Shown here piece after piece: positions 45,674-54,818 of a stretch of DNA of 64,000 bases; positions within the stretch are counted from its first letter, which is position 1; every line of letters starts with the position of its first letter. The translations under genes and the position numbers were made by a program. The stretch is taken from NCBI RefSeq assembly GCF_000422765.1, contig NZ_AUGR01000006.1, positions 124,001 through 188,000 of the forward strand, read 5' to 3'. Below the pieces are notes generated by a model. The model was not told the origin of the DNA and did not search any database. It worked only from the letters and a program-made list of their open reading frames with translations. The DNA is from Neptunomonas japonica DSM 18939 (lineage in GTDB: Bacteria > Pseudomonadota > Gammaproteobacteria > Pseudomonadales > Balneatricaceae).

Positions 45674-46552
45674 ATGGATCCGTTACTTGATCTTGAGTTA
45701 TTACGTACATTTGTCATGGTGGTTCGCACCGGAGAACTGAAGAAAGCAGCCAAAGCTATCTACCGTTCACATGCGGCGGTTAGCATGCAGATGAAACGTT
45801 TGGAAGAGCAGCTAGGTACTAGTTTGATGGAACGCAGCAACCAAGGCATCCGGTTAACAGAAGCGGGAAAAACCCTACTCAGTTATAGCGAGCAATTTTT
45901 AAAATTGAATAATGCGACCTTGTCAGCACTAGCCGAAAAGGACCTTTCAGGACAACTTAGTTTTGGCATCCCAACAGACTATGCTCAGGACTTTCTTAAC
46001 TTTTTTATGCCGGTACTCACGCAAGAACTGCCCAACCTTGAAGCTAAAATAATCTGCGATCGTAGCCGAAACTTGAGAAAGAAACTGGATGCGGGGGAGC
46101 TGGATATTGCCATTGTTGCAGGCGAGGATGAATACCCGGATGAGATGTTACTGTGGAGTGAACGCTTGATATGGTCTGGACCGGCCTGTGCAAGGCTGGA
46201 AGAGAAGGAGGAGGTGCCGGTCGCGATACATGAAGATAACTGTATTGTTCGTGATCTATGCTTGGAAGGGCTGAAAAAAGCTAATATTCCATACAAGCAA
46301 GTGTTTGGTAGCCCGGTTCTTGAGAACGTTGCAACAGCTGTTCATGCAGGCTTTGCTATATCTCTGTTACCGGAATCATTGCTGATTCTAGATAAAACCA
46401 GAATGTTACCCGCGAATATTTTGAACAGTAACCTAGTGCTGAAAATGAATATGATTTACTCATCATCGGTTGATGCACAGGTATTAAAACGAATCTCAGA
46501 ATGCTTGTTGATCGCCTCTGGTATCCAGAAAAAAACACATTTAACCGACTAA
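45674..46552 (+). CDS. LysR-family transcriptional regulator
   Basis: 292 residues. The helix-turn-helix LELLRTFVMVVRTGELKKAAKAIYRSHAAVSMQMKRLEEQLG is LysR, resembling the LrhA/HexA-like subgroup. The ligand domain starts near residue 92 (GQLSFGIPTDYAQDF). AAGGGTAGGCA gives a ribosome binding site. It is divergent from the dehydrogenase-hpbD pair; a short AT-rich inverted repeat (AACTA-AAAA-TAGTT at 45580-45593) lies between and could be its operator. Targets: that pair, and possibly the operon at 46835. Confidence 0.85.
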   Translation: MDPLLDLELLRTFVMVVRTGELKKAAKAIYRSHAAVSMQMKRLEEQLGTSLMERSNQGIRLTEAGKTLLSYSEQFLKLNNATLSALAEKDLSGQLSFGIPTDYAQDFLNFFMPVLTQELPNLEAKIICDRSRNLRKKLDAGELDIAIVAGEDEYPDEMLLWSERLIWSGPACARLEEKEEVPVAIHEDNCIVRDLCLEGLKKANIPYKQVFGSPVLENVATAVHAGFAISLLPESLLILDKTRMLPANILNSNLVLKMNMIYSSSVDAQVLKRISECLLIASGIQKKTHLTD

Positions 46553-46834
46553 GTCGTTATGTAATCGGTATAGCCGGTAAGCCTGTCCCCATTTATCTTA
46601 TTAAACCCTCGCTTTGTAATCCTGTATATGCGGAGGTTGCGCTCCCATTTTTTGTGGGTTATCTGGCTCTCATAACCTGAAGTTATGTTTTCTGTGAATA
46701 AAAGGTTGATTGTGGAGTCCTGCCCCCCCTCGTTACCATTTTATCAAGCTGTTTTATAAACCAGATGAGTCTCTCTAAGATTTTCTAGTCTCTTAAAACG
46801 ACCATCAATAACAATGATAACGAAGGTGAGTTAA

Positions 46835-47821
46835 ATGCACTTCGAAGGGATTTATACTCCAGTAATCACACCGTTTAAGGAAGATTACTCTATCGACTAT
46901 GATGCTTACACAGCTCATGTTCAGTACTTACAGGCGTCTGGCGTTCACGGCTTGATGATCGGCGGTACGACCGGTGAATACTATGTCGAGACTCATGAAG
47001 AACGAGTTGCGCTGTTAAAGATCGCTCGTGAGATTTGTGGCGATAGTCTGCAGATTATCTTTGGTACTGGTTCGGTCAATCCAGATGCGTCGTTAAAGTT
47101 GGCTGAAGATGCCGCTAAGTATCAGGCGGATGTGATTTTGGTGGCAACTCCGCCTTATTCTTTACCAACACAACGTGAGCTGGCGCTGCATGCGCTAGCC
47201 GTGGATCGCGCCGCTGATCTGCCCATAATGTTGTACAACTACCCGGATCGTATGGGCGTCAATATGGAAGAGGAGTTTCTCGACCGTGTGGGGCGTTCTA
47301 ACAATTTCTGCGGTATCAAAGAAAGCTCCGGTGATATCAATCGCTTGCACATGCTGGCACGTGACTATCCGCATATACAGGTTGCCTGCGGTATGGATGA
47401 TCAGGCCTTAGAGTTTTTCGCCTGGGGAGCTAAAAGCTGGGTGTGTGCGGGGTCTAACTTCCTGCCGACAGAGCATCTGGCACTGTATAACGCCTGTGTT
47501 GTTGAAAATGATTTCAACAAGGGACGTCGCATTATGTCAGCCATGATGCCACTCATGCGGGTATTAGAGCAGGGCGGTAAATTTATTCAGAGCGTTAAGC
47601 ATGGCGTAACACTGGATGGCCGTGTTTCCGGTCAAGTGCGTAAGCCATTGCGCGGCCTGAATAAGGATGAAAAACAAGCAATGGCTCAAGTAGTCAAAAC
47701 GCTGAAAACAACCATTGCCGGTATCGCCGCTGAAACGCCAGAAGACACATTTGTGAAGACTATCAAAGCCAACATCAGCAAAACAAAAGCTGAAGTTGCC
47801 AGCACACAGGCGGGGGAATAA
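46835..47821 (+). CDS. DapA-family lyase, probable Pyr4H2C deaminase
   Basis: 328 residues. TIM-barrel class I aldolase of the DHDPS/NAL superfamily: GGTTGEYY at 43-50 binds the carboxylate, Y134 (MLYNYP) is the proton relay and K162 (GIKESSGD) forms the Schiff base. Superfamily members include DapA, N-acetylneuraminate lyase, KDA dehydratase and the Pyr4H2C (1-pyrroline-4-hydroxy-2-carboxylate) deaminase of hydroxyproline catabolism. Position before an aldehyde dehydrogenase and beside hpbD favours the last, giving 2-oxoglutarate semialdehyde and ammonia. Sequence alone cannot exclude other family reactions. GAAGGTGAG upstream; next gene starts three bases after the stop codon. Confidence 0.75.
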   Translation: MHFEGIYTPVITPFKEDYSIDYDAYTAHVQYLQASGVHGLMIGGTTGEYYVETHEERVALLKIAREICGDSLQIIFGTGSVNPDASLKLAEDAAKYQADVILVATPPYSLPTQRELALHALAVDRAADLPIMLYNYPDRMGVNMEEEFLDRVGRSNNFCGIKESSGDINRLHMLARDYPHIQVACGMDDQALEFFAWGAKSWVCAGSNFLPTEHLALYNACVVENDFNKGRRIMSAMMPLMRVLEQGGKFIQSVKHGVTLDGRVSGQVRKPLRGLNKDEKQAMAQVVKTLKTTIAGIAAETPEDTFVKTIKANISKTKAEVASTQAGE

Positions 47822-47824
47822 CGC

Positions 47825-49342
47825 ATGTCAGACCTGTTAACTTTGGAAGAATACAAAGCGATTGCTGCAGAGCTGAATCCGCCTGCCATGAGCTTTATCA
47901 ATGGTGGTTTTCGCCCAGCGCTATCGGGCAATACATTTGAAACTATCAACCCGGCGACCGGTGAGCTACTCGCTAATGTGGCTGCCTGTAATGCTGATGA
48001 TGTTGATTTTGCTGTTAGCAAAGCGCGTGAAGCCTTTGAAGATGGCCGCTGGAGTAAGCTTCATCCGGTGGCACGTAAAGAAGTACTGATTAAACTCTGC
48101 AAGCTGGTAAAAGAGAACAGCCGTGAACTGGCGGTATTGGAAAGCTTGGACTCAGGTAAACCGATTGCTGATTGCGAAGGTATCGATATCCCTGAGTTTA
48201 TCCATACGCTGACATGGCATGCTGAAGCGGCGGATAAAATTTATGACCAAACGGCACCGGTCGGTTCTGACGCCATCGCGATGATCGTACGTGAACCCGT
48301 CGGTGTAGTGGGGGCTGTATTGCCTTGGAACTTTCCTCTGCTCATGTTGGCGTGGAAGATTGCACCGGCGCTGGCGGCGGGTTGCACAATGGTGGTTAAA
48401 CCTGCCGAGCAAACCTCACTCACGGCTTTGCGCATTGCTGAACTGGCGGCTGAAGCGGGCTTGCCTAAAGGTGTGTTAAACGTGATCACCGGTGGTGGCG
48501 CTGAAGTGGGTGAGCCTTTAGGTCTGCATATGGATGTGGACATGGTGACGTTTACCGGCTCCACCGTTACTGGACGTCGTTTCTTGCGTTATGCCGCGGA
48601 CTCGAATCTCAAGAAAGTCGTATTGGAGTTGGGTGGCAAGAACCCATGCATCGTACTGGATGATGCCGAAGATCTGGACAAAGTGGCTGAGCAAGTGTGT
48701 GCAGCGGCTTTCTGGAACATGGGTGAAAACTGCTCTGCTGGTTCTCGTCTGATCGTTCAGGCCGGTGTAAAAGAGCAGCTATTGGAACGCATTAAAGCAC
48801 ATGCGCGTGATTGGAATACCGGTGATCCGCTGGACCCGACTAAGCAGTTAGGTGCAATGATCGATGCCGGACACTTTGCTAAAGTCAGCGGTTATCTGCA
48901 TGAAGGAAAATCCGCAGGCCATGACGTGGTGTTGGGTGGCGAAACCATGGATGGCATCTTTATCCAACCCACTGTGTTTGATGGTGTCAGCAATGACGAC
49001 AAACTCGCACAAGAAGAGATCTTTGGTCCAGTATTGTCGGTAATTACGGTTGCTAGTTATGACGAAGCGATTCAGGTTGCCAACGATACTGACTATGGTC
49101 TGGCGGCATCAGTATTCACGGCGAATGGTAAGAAAGCCCTGCGTGCTGCTCAAGCCATTAAGGCCGGTACTGTGACCGTAAACTGCTTCGGTGAAGGCGA
49201 CATTACCACACCGTTTGGCGGCTATAAGCAGTCGGGCTTTGGTGGTCGTGATAACTCCATCCATGCCCATGATCAGTACACCGAGCTGAAAACAATCTGG
49301 GTCGACCTGAGTGATGATGCTGTTGACGGTTGCGTTGACTGA
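47825..49342 (+). CDS. NAD(P)-dependent aldehyde dehydrogenase
   Basis: 505 residues. Catalytic C303 in MGENCSAGSR, E268 in VLELGGKNP, N169 in PWNFPLL and K192 in VVKPAEQT are all present. The overall sequence is most like the PuuC/gamma-aminobutyraldehyde and betaine-aldehyde group. In the hydroxyproline scheme this enzyme would be 2-oxoglutarate semialdehyde dehydrogenase, giving 2-oxoglutarate; being directly coupled to the DapA-like gene supports that, while the PuuC-like sequence leaves other amino-aldehydes open. A 10-bp hairpin separates it from the next gene. Confidence 0.88.
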   Translation: MSDLLTLEEYKAIAAELNPPAMSFINGGFRPALSGNTFETINPATGELLANVAACNADDVDFAVSKAREAFEDGRWSKLHPVARKEVLIKLCKLVKENSRELAVLESLDSGKPIADCEGIDIPEFIHTLTWHAEAADKIYDQTAPVGSDAIAMIVREPVGVVGAVLPWNFPLLMLAWKIAPALAAGCTMVVKPAEQTSLTALRIAELAAEAGLPKGVLNVITGGGAEVGEPLGLHMDVDMVTFTGSTVTGRRFLRYAADSNLKKVVLELGGKNPCIVLDDAEDLDKVAEQVCAAAFWNMGENCSAGSRLIVQAGVKEQLLERIKAHARDWNTGDPLDPTKQLGAMIDAGHFAKVSGYLHEGKSAGHDVVLGGETMDGIFIQPTVFDGVSNDDKLAQEEIFGPVLSVITVASYDEAIQVANDTDYGLAASVFTANGKKALRAAQAIKAGTVTVNCFGEGDITTPFGGYKQSGFGGRDNSIHAHDQYTELKTIWVDLSDDAVDGCVD

Positions 49343-49361
49343 GTAAACATCAGTATTGAAT

Positions 49362-49393
49362 CCGCATAGGTGCTAATGCAGGTACCTATGCGG
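49362..49393 (+). promoter_or_regulatory. Intercistronic hairpin between ALDH and FAD oxidoreductase genes
   Basis: CCGCATAGGT at 49362-49371 and ACCTATGCGG at 49384-49393 pair perfectly around a 12-base loop, with no T-run. It could protect the 3' end of the upstream part of the message or act as an attenuator inside the operon. Confidence 0.5.
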
Positions 49394-49412
49394 TTCAGAC
49401 AGGAACCGATTT

Positions 49413-50759
49413 ATGAGTAAAAGTATTCACGTAAAGCGCTTGCCTAAGGACCCTGGGCCTGCAGCTTGGAATAGCATATTGCCAGCAGCGACTGAGTATC
49501 CTCAGCTTAACGATGATATTTCTGCAGACTGGGTCGTTGTCGGTGGTGGCTTTACTGGCCTCGCTGCGGCTCGTCGATTAAGCCAGCTGGTGGGTGATGA
49601 GTCGATTGTTTTGCTTGAAGCAAACAATCTGGCAGATGGGCCAGCAGGGCGTAACTCAGGTTTTATGATTGATCTTCCCCATGACCTGAATTCTGAGACC
49701 TATGCCGGTGCTCATGAGCAAGACTTGCAGCAGATTCGTTTGAATCGGGCGGCCATTGATTTTGCCCGTGATATGGCACAAGAGTATGGCATGAGTCGTG
49801 AGGTGTTTGACCCCTGTGGCAAAGTAACAGCTGCAGGGTCTAGCCGCGGTGAGGAGCATATAGAAAGCTACCGTAAGCACCTTGAAACGTTGGGTGAAAC
49901 TTACAAGTTGATGAACACCAGCGAGATGAAAGACTGGACGGGTACTGAGTTCTATCGCCAAGGATTGTTTACGCCTGGTGCGGTAATGATTCAACCAGCA
50001 GCTTTTGTTCGTGAGGCCGCACAAGGTTTGAGTTCACAGGTAGTTTTCTTTGAGAAAAGTCCAGTCATTGGAATCGAAACCGGTGAAGTACACCGCCTGA
50101 ATACGCCTAACGGTTCAGTCAGAGCGAAGAATGTGATTCTGGCCGTTAATGGGCATATCCAGTCGTTCGGGTTTTTTCCCCGCCAGTTGCTGCACGTGTT
50201 TACCTATGCATCGATGACTCGTGCCTTGAGCAGCACTGAAATAAAACAGCTTGGAGGTGTGAGTGATTGGGGGGTATTACCGGCAGATCCGATGGGAACA
50301 ACCGTACGGCGAAGTTCTGATTTTATGGGTAGCGGGCACCGTGTGGTGGTTCGTAATCATGCAACGCTCAATCAGAATATGGAAGTAACCGAGCGCAATT
50401 TACGTAATGCGGCAAAATTACAGGACCGTTCTTTTGCTCGCCGTTTTCCTATGCTTAAGGGTGTCGATATTGAGCATCGCTGGGGTGGTAGGCTTTGTTT
50501 GTCTTGGAACTCGATGCCAGCGTTTGGTGAAGTAGAACAACGCATTTGGTCAGCGGCTTGCCAAAATGGCTTAGGTACTGTTAAAGGTACGCTGTCTGGC
50601 ATGATGGCAGCAGAGCAGGCCGTATTAGGTCAGTCTGATCTGCTGAGTGAGTTTTTAGAGCATCAGGCACCTTCAAAATTACCGCCTGAGCCGTTCCTTT
50701 CATTAGGCGCCAACATGTCGATGAAATGGAAAGAGTGGCAGGCCGGAATCGAACTGTGA
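49413..50759 (+). CDS. FAD-dependent amine/amino-acid oxidoreductase (DAO family)
   Basis: 448 residues. The dinucleotide-binding motif VVVGGGFTGLAAARRL lies at 41-56, and the DAO family's C-terminal HRWGGRLCLSWNSMPAFG resembles the OrdL/PuuB group. Such flavoenzymes oxidise N-methyl or secondary amines and D-amino acids. In the proposed pathway it could remove the second N-methyl group or oxidise cis-4-hydroxy-D-proline to the pyrroline; only one such gene is visible here, so one of these steps may be done elsewhere. It is in the same operon as the reductase downstream. Confidence 0.83.
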   Translation: MSKSIHVKRLPKDPGPAAWNSILPAATEYPQLNDDISADWVVVGGGFTGLAAARRLSQLVGDESIVLLEANNLADGPAGRNSGFMIDLPHDLNSETYAGAHEQDLQQIRLNRAAIDFARDMAQEYGMSREVFDPCGKVTAAGSSRGEEHIESYRKHLETLGETYKLMNTSEMKDWTGTEFYRQGLFTPGAVMIQPAAFVREAAQGLSSQVVFFEKSPVIGIETGEVHRLNTPNGSVRAKNVILAVNGHIQSFGFFPRQLLHVFTYASMTRALSSTEIKQLGGVSDWGVLPADPMGTTVRRSSDFMGSGHRVVVRNHATLNQNMEVTERNLRNAAKLQDRSFARRFPMLKGVDIEHRWGGRLCLSWNSMPAFGEVEQRIWSAACQNGLGTVKGTLSGMMAAEQAVLGQSDLLSEFLEHQAPSKLPPEPFLSLGANMSMKWKEWQAGIEL

Positions 50760-50850
50760 TTGTGCGTTTTTTCAACTATTCTAGCTATTACGAATATTGC
50801 AGCTAATAAAAATAATTTGGGCAGATTGTTAAGGCTGCCAGGAGAGGCCG

Positions 50851-51960
50851 ATGAGCGAATTTAATACCTCCGATTTCATGAACCCCATGATGACGCAAAC
50901 CTGGTCAAATGGTCGCCATGAAGTGCGTTGTGTCAAAGTCATTGCCGAAACGCATGATGTCACTACTTTCACCTTTGGAATGAACCAACCGGTGTTGTTC
51001 TTTTTCAAACCGGGGCAATTTGTCACTTTGGAGCTAGAGATCGATGGTGAGCGAGTGATGCGCTCATATACCATTTCTAGCTCACCTTCGATTCCATATA
51101 GTTTTTCGATTACGGTAAAGCGCGTGGCTGGCGGTAAAGTATCAAACTGGCTGCATGATAACCTTAAGTCGGGTGATCAGGTCGCGGTTCATGGCCCCGT
51201 CGGGCAGTTTAACTGTATGGACTTTCCATCAGAAAAAATACTTCTTTTATCGGGCGGTGTGGGCATCACGCCGGTGATGTCGATGGCACGCTGGTGGTTT
51301 GATACCGACTCTGAAGTAGACATTGTTTTTGCTCATAGCGCTCGAAGCCCTAGGGATATAATTTATTCACGTGAGCTGGAATATATGTCGAGTCGAATCG
51401 ATAATTTTCAGATGCATCTGATTTGTGAATCGACAGGGATTGGGCAAGCGTGGAATGGTTATCGTGGTTATCTTAACTATCACATGTTGAGTTTGATCGC
51501 CCCTGACTTTATGACACGAGAAGTGTTTTGTTGTGGTCCCGAGCCCTATATGAAAGCGGTTAAGTTGATGCTCCAGGGTGTTGGGTTTGATATGGATCGC
51601 TACCATGAAGAATCCTTTGGCGAGACACCGGTTAAGGATGTTGAGCTAGCAGAAAAACATGCTGATGCAGCAGAGGTTGAAAATTTACAACCCAAAGAGA
51701 TGGTACAGGTCAGCTTTACCGACGCAGGCCAATCGGTTGCGGTAGCGCTGGGTACTAATTTAAATGAGGCGGCGAATGAGGCCGGAGTAAATATCTCTAA
51801 GGCATGTGGTGTGGGTATCTGTGGAGCTTGTCGAGTAAAAGTCATATCCGGTGATTTTGAAATGGCTCAAAATGGCGGTATTAGTGAGGAAGAGATCGAA
51901 CAAGGCTATGTCTTATCTTGCTGTACGAATGTGATAGGCGATATAGAGATAGATTACTAA
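50851..51960 (+). CDS. Betaine demethylase reductase (FAD/NAD plus 2Fe-2S ferredoxin)
   Basis: 369 residues. An FNR-type flavin domain has RSYTISS at 71-77; the nicotinamide domain contains LLLSGGVGITPVMSM; a plant-type ferredoxin domain ends the protein with iron ligands C319, C324, C327 and C357. This architecture is that of GbcB and carnitine monooxygenase reductases, which feed electrons from NAD(P)H to a Rieske oxygenase. The partner is almost certainly the oxygenase at 40646, although 9 kb away and on the opposite strand. GGAGAGG upstream. It ends the plus-strand catabolic operon. Confidence 0.9.
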   Translation: MSEFNTSDFMNPMMTQTWSNGRHEVRCVKVIAETHDVTTFTFGMNQPVLFFFKPGQFVTLELEIDGERVMRSYTISSSPSIPYSFSITVKRVAGGKVSNWLHDNLKSGDQVAVHGPVGQFNCMDFPSEKILLLSGGVGITPVMSMARWWFDTDSEVDIVFAHSARSPRDIIYSRELEYMSSRIDNFQMHLICESTGIGQAWNGYRGYLNYHMLSLIAPDFMTREVFCCGPEPYMKAVKLMLQGVGFDMDRYHEESFGETPVKDVELAEKHADAAEVENLQPKEMVQVSFTDAGQSVAVALGTNLNEAANEAGVNISKACGVGICGACRVKVISGDFEMAQNGGISEEEIEQGYVLSCCTNVIGDIEIDY

Positions 51961-52001
51961 CCTGTTTAGTTTTTGCTAGAAGGGGCAACGACTACTTTTA
52001 T

Positions 52002-52024
52002 ACAGGGCTGAGGCCCTGTTTTTT
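52002..52024 (+). terminator. Rho-independent terminator of the catabolic operon
   Basis: ACAGGGC-TGAG-GCCCTGT followed by TTTTT, 42 bases after the reductase stop codon. It separates the four-gene operon from the LysR gene at 52057. Confidence 0.85.
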
Positions 52025-52056
52025 GTTAATGAAGTACGCTGTTTTTCGAGTAACTT

Positions 52057-52986
52057 ATGCAACAGAAACTGAGAGGCCTACCGTCGTTGACTGCGTTGCG
52101 TACTTTTGAAGTGGCAGCACGCTATTGCAGCTTTAAACAAGCAGCTGAGGAGTTATGTGTTACTCAGGCTGCGGTAAGCCGACAAGTTAGGCAGCTGGAA
52201 ACGCAATTAGATGTTGAGCTGTTTGTGCGTAGTCATCGAAGAGTCGATCTAACAGAGCAGGGCACTAAGCTGTTTCAGACAGTACATCGCTCGCTGGCAG
52301 ATATAGCGGCTATCAGTTACGAAATGCAGTCAGGCCCTCGCCTAAATAATATTAACTTGTATGCCACCAGTTCATTTTCACGGCTGTGGCTGGTGCCACG
52401 TCTTAATCAGTTACGTAGGGCGCACTCACAGGTCCATCTACATCTGATCAGCGTGGAAGAAAACCCCGCGATGTCAGACAAGTTTGATGCGGGTATTACG
52501 CTTGGATTGGAGGATAACAACGCTTACCAGTCTGACTTTCTGTTTTCGGAGGATGTATTTCCTGTCTGTACGCAGGTATTTCTTGAGGCTAACCCAACAG
52601 CCAACTCTATAGAAGGGTTGATGCAACTACCGTTACTTGAGCTGGATGCTAAGTTTTGGAATGCAAAATGGTGGTCTGCAGTAGACTGGTCGTTTTGGTT
52701 CGATCAGCAAGGCTTGGACTGTGCTGATGTAAGCACTGATATCTCTTTCAGCCATTTTCCTATGCTATTGGATGCGGTATTGCAGGATGTAGGAGTGGGG
52801 CTTAGTTGGCAGCATCTGGTGCAGGATATGTTAGATGATGGGCGGCTTATTCAGCCGGTAATAGAACGTTATTCAGCACCGGAAAGAAAGCATTATTTTG
52901 TTTGTCGTAAAGACCTAGCAGAAAAACCAGAGATGAAGTTATTACGCGCCTGGCTGCTCGAACAAACGGCTATTTTTAGAATGTAA
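52057..52986 (+). CDS. LysR-family regulator, GcvA-like
   Basis: 309 residues. SLTALRTFEVAARYCSFKQAAEELCVTQAAVSRQVRQLETQLDVELF is a GcvA-type helix-turn-helix. The ligand domain begins near residue 90 (NINLYATSSFSRLWLVPRL). It follows the terminator of the catabolic operon, with start 33 bases after it, and converges with the short-chain dehydrogenase pair. Similarity in subgroup to the protein at 42143 suggests related amine signals; no operator is evident. Confidence 0.87.
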   Translation: MQQKLRGLPSLTALRTFEVAARYCSFKQAAEELCVTQAAVSRQVRQLETQLDVELFVRSHRRVDLTEQGTKLFQTVHRSLADIAAISYEMQSGPRLNNINLYATSSFSRLWLVPRLNQLRRAHSQVHLHLISVEENPAMSDKFDAGITLGLEDNNAYQSDFLFSEDVFPVCTQVFLEANPTANSIEGLMQLPLLELDAKFWNAKWWSAVDWSFWFDQQGLDCADVSTDISFSHFPMLLDAVLQDVGVGLSWQHLVQDMLDDGRLIQPVIERYSAPERKHYFVCRKDLAEKPEMKLLRAWLLEQTAIFRM

Positions 52987-53065
52987 TAGCTTATTTTAAT
53001 AATATATATGGCTCGTTCGCTAGAAAAACCGCTAATGCTTATTACCGGTTTGTTGTTTGTACAGG

Positions 53066-53821
53066 TCAAAAAGGTAGAGGTAATTTGGCTGTTCTGCCGC
53101 CATCGATAACAAAATTTTGGCCGGTGATAAACCCTGCTTCCTCAGACACTAAAAAAGCGACCATGCTGCCTATATCAGAAGGCTCACCGGTTCGACCGAC
53201 AGGATGCATCGCGCGTAGGTCTTGCTTGGCTTGCTGCGGATCATCTTGGGAATTAATGTAATCATTACTCAGGTCTGAGTTAATCCAGCCAGGGGCAATG
53301 GAGTTACAGCGGATGCCATCTTTACCTAGGTCAATGGCCAAGGCGCGAGTGAAACCGTGAACGCCAGCTTTTGAACCACAATAGGCAACATGGTAAGGGT
53401 TAGCGCCGATGCCTTCGATAGAACCAATATTGATGATGCTCGCATTACCTTTGGCACGCATCTGACTCAGCACCGCTTTAGCAAGAAACACCGGTGCCCG
53501 CATATTGACGATCATCATACGATCCCAATTTTCTTCGTCCATATCCTCTATATGTTGCTCGAACATAAAACCGGCATTGTTAACAAGAATGTCGGTGCCC
53601 CCAAGCTCTGCAGCAACTGATGCGATCTGATAGGGCGCTTCAATCTCGCTCAGGTCTGATTGAATATAAAAAACCTTGGCGTTACTTTGTAGCGCTTCAT
53701 CAAGAGGTTGGCGTTGGGCTATTAATACCCGTGCTCCAGCGGCCAACAGTCTTTCGGTTATACCACGGCCGATACCACGGCCTCCGCCTGTGACAATGGC
53801 TAGCTTATCTTGTAGATTCAT
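53066..53821 (-). CDS. Short-chain dehydrogenase/reductase
   Basis: 251 residues from the ATG at 53821 (GAGGG upstream; a TTG two codons before it is less likely). Cofactor motif TGGGRGIG at about 11-18, NNAG in VNNAGFMF, catalytic Ser in NIGSIEG and Y-x3-K in YCGSKAG. The C terminus ends PGWINSDL...FVIDGGR, a complete classical SDR. Its start lies nine bases after the stop codon of the neighbouring SDR, so they are coupled. The substrate is unknown; NAD-dependent oxidation of a hydroxyl group is likely. Confidence 0.88.
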   Translation of the reverse strand: MNLQDKLAIVTGGGRGIGRGITERLLAAGARVLIAQRQPLDEALQSNAKVFYIQSDLSEIEAPYQIASVAAELGGTDILVNNAGFMFEQHIEDMDEENWDRMMIVNMRAPVFLAKAVLSQMRAKGNASIINIGSIEGIGANPYHVAYCGSKAGVHGFTRALAIDLGKDGIRCNSIAPGWINSDLSNDYINSQDDPQQAKQDLRAMHPVGRTGEPSDIGSMVAFLVSEEAGFITGQNFVIDGGRTAKLPLPF

Positions 53822-53830
53822 TATCAACCC

Positions 53831-54598
53831 TCACCCTGATACCGGTTTTGCACCGGTGACTTCTATGGTTTCACCAGCAATATAACGCGACTGATCTGAT
53901 GCGAGAAAAGCGATTACATCGGCGATATCTTCAGGTTCGGCAATACGCCCAAGCGGTACTGTTTTGTTAAGCTCTTCCACGGCCTTATCAGGATCAAGAC
54001 CGCGACGCTCAAACCCACTTCTAATCATCGGTGTATTGATCTCGTGGGGGCAGACTGCATTAACGCGTATTTTCATAGGCGCACAATCACGTCCCAGATT
54101 TTTAGTCAGTGCTGCAACGGCGCCCTTACTGGTGCAATAAGCAACGTGTGCAGGCCCAGGGTGAGTGCCCCAGACAGATGAGGTGTTAACGATTGCTCCA
54201 CCACCGCGTTTTTCCATATATGGGATGGCTGCACGGCACAGGAAAAAGACGGCATTAAGGTTAACGTCCATCGCCAGAGACCACATGTCATCAGTAGTTT
54301 CTTCAATAGTGCCCCGTGGAATGACGCCAGCATTGTTAAGTAAAATGTCGATTCCACCAAAGGTCTCGATCGTCGCCTTGATCAGCTGCTCGCAATAACC
54401 CTTTTCACGTAGGTTACCAGCAAAAAAGGCGATGTCGGCTCCTGTTGCACGTGCCTCTTCAGCGACGTCCCGGCAGCCCGTTTCATCCATATCAGCAATC
54501 ATGATACGTGCACCTTCGCTAGCAAAAAGTCTCACTAAAGTCCGGCCAACACCACCTGCACCGCCGGTGATAACGGCAATTTGATTTTCGAATCGCAT
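53831..54598 (-). CDS. Short-chain dehydrogenase/reductase
   Basis: 255 residues. Cofactor motif TGGAGGVGRT at 11-20, an acidic D after the second strand (MIADMDE, favouring NAD), NNAG, catalytic Ser in NTSSVWG and Y-x3-K in YCTSKG. It ends with an IEVTGAKPVSG tail rather than the usual DGG. It shares about the same length as the next SDR but is not a close copy. First gene of the SDR pair; the ureohydrolase gene is 220 bases upstream on the same strand. Confidence 0.88.
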   Translation of the reverse strand: MRFENQIAVITGGAGGVGRTLVRLFASEGARIMIADMDETGCRDVAEEARATGADIAFFAGNLREKGYCEQLIKATIETFGGIDILLNNAGVIPRGTIEETTDDMWSLAMDVNLNAVFFLCRAAIPYMEKRGGGAIVNTSSVWGTHPGPAHVAYCTSKGAVAALTKNLGRDCAPMKIRVNAVCPHEINTPMIRSGFERRGLDPDKAVEELNKTVPLGRIAEPEDIADVIAFLASDQSRYIAGETIEVTGAKPVSG

Positions 54599-54818
54599 TA
54601 TTTTTATCCTTATCTAGCAAAATTGATCAGTGTTGATGTGACTGATGGTGCCGTAATAATAGGGAAGGCGACAAACGATCTTTTAGGCAGGTTTAGGTAA
54701 CCTTAAGTTAAGTGAATGAGGTTTGATAGCAGGTGTGCCCACAGCGTGATAATCACGGAGTGGGCTAGATGTTTAGAAAGAGGTTAATTCAATTTCCATG
54801 TTTTACTTAAGGCGTTAT

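Noticed and set aside
46835-47821. DapA-family gene read as lysine-biosynthesis dapA
   Set aside because: The setting is catabolic and the gene is coupled to an aldehyde dehydrogenase; biosynthetic DapA is normally shorter (about 290 residues) and elsewhere.
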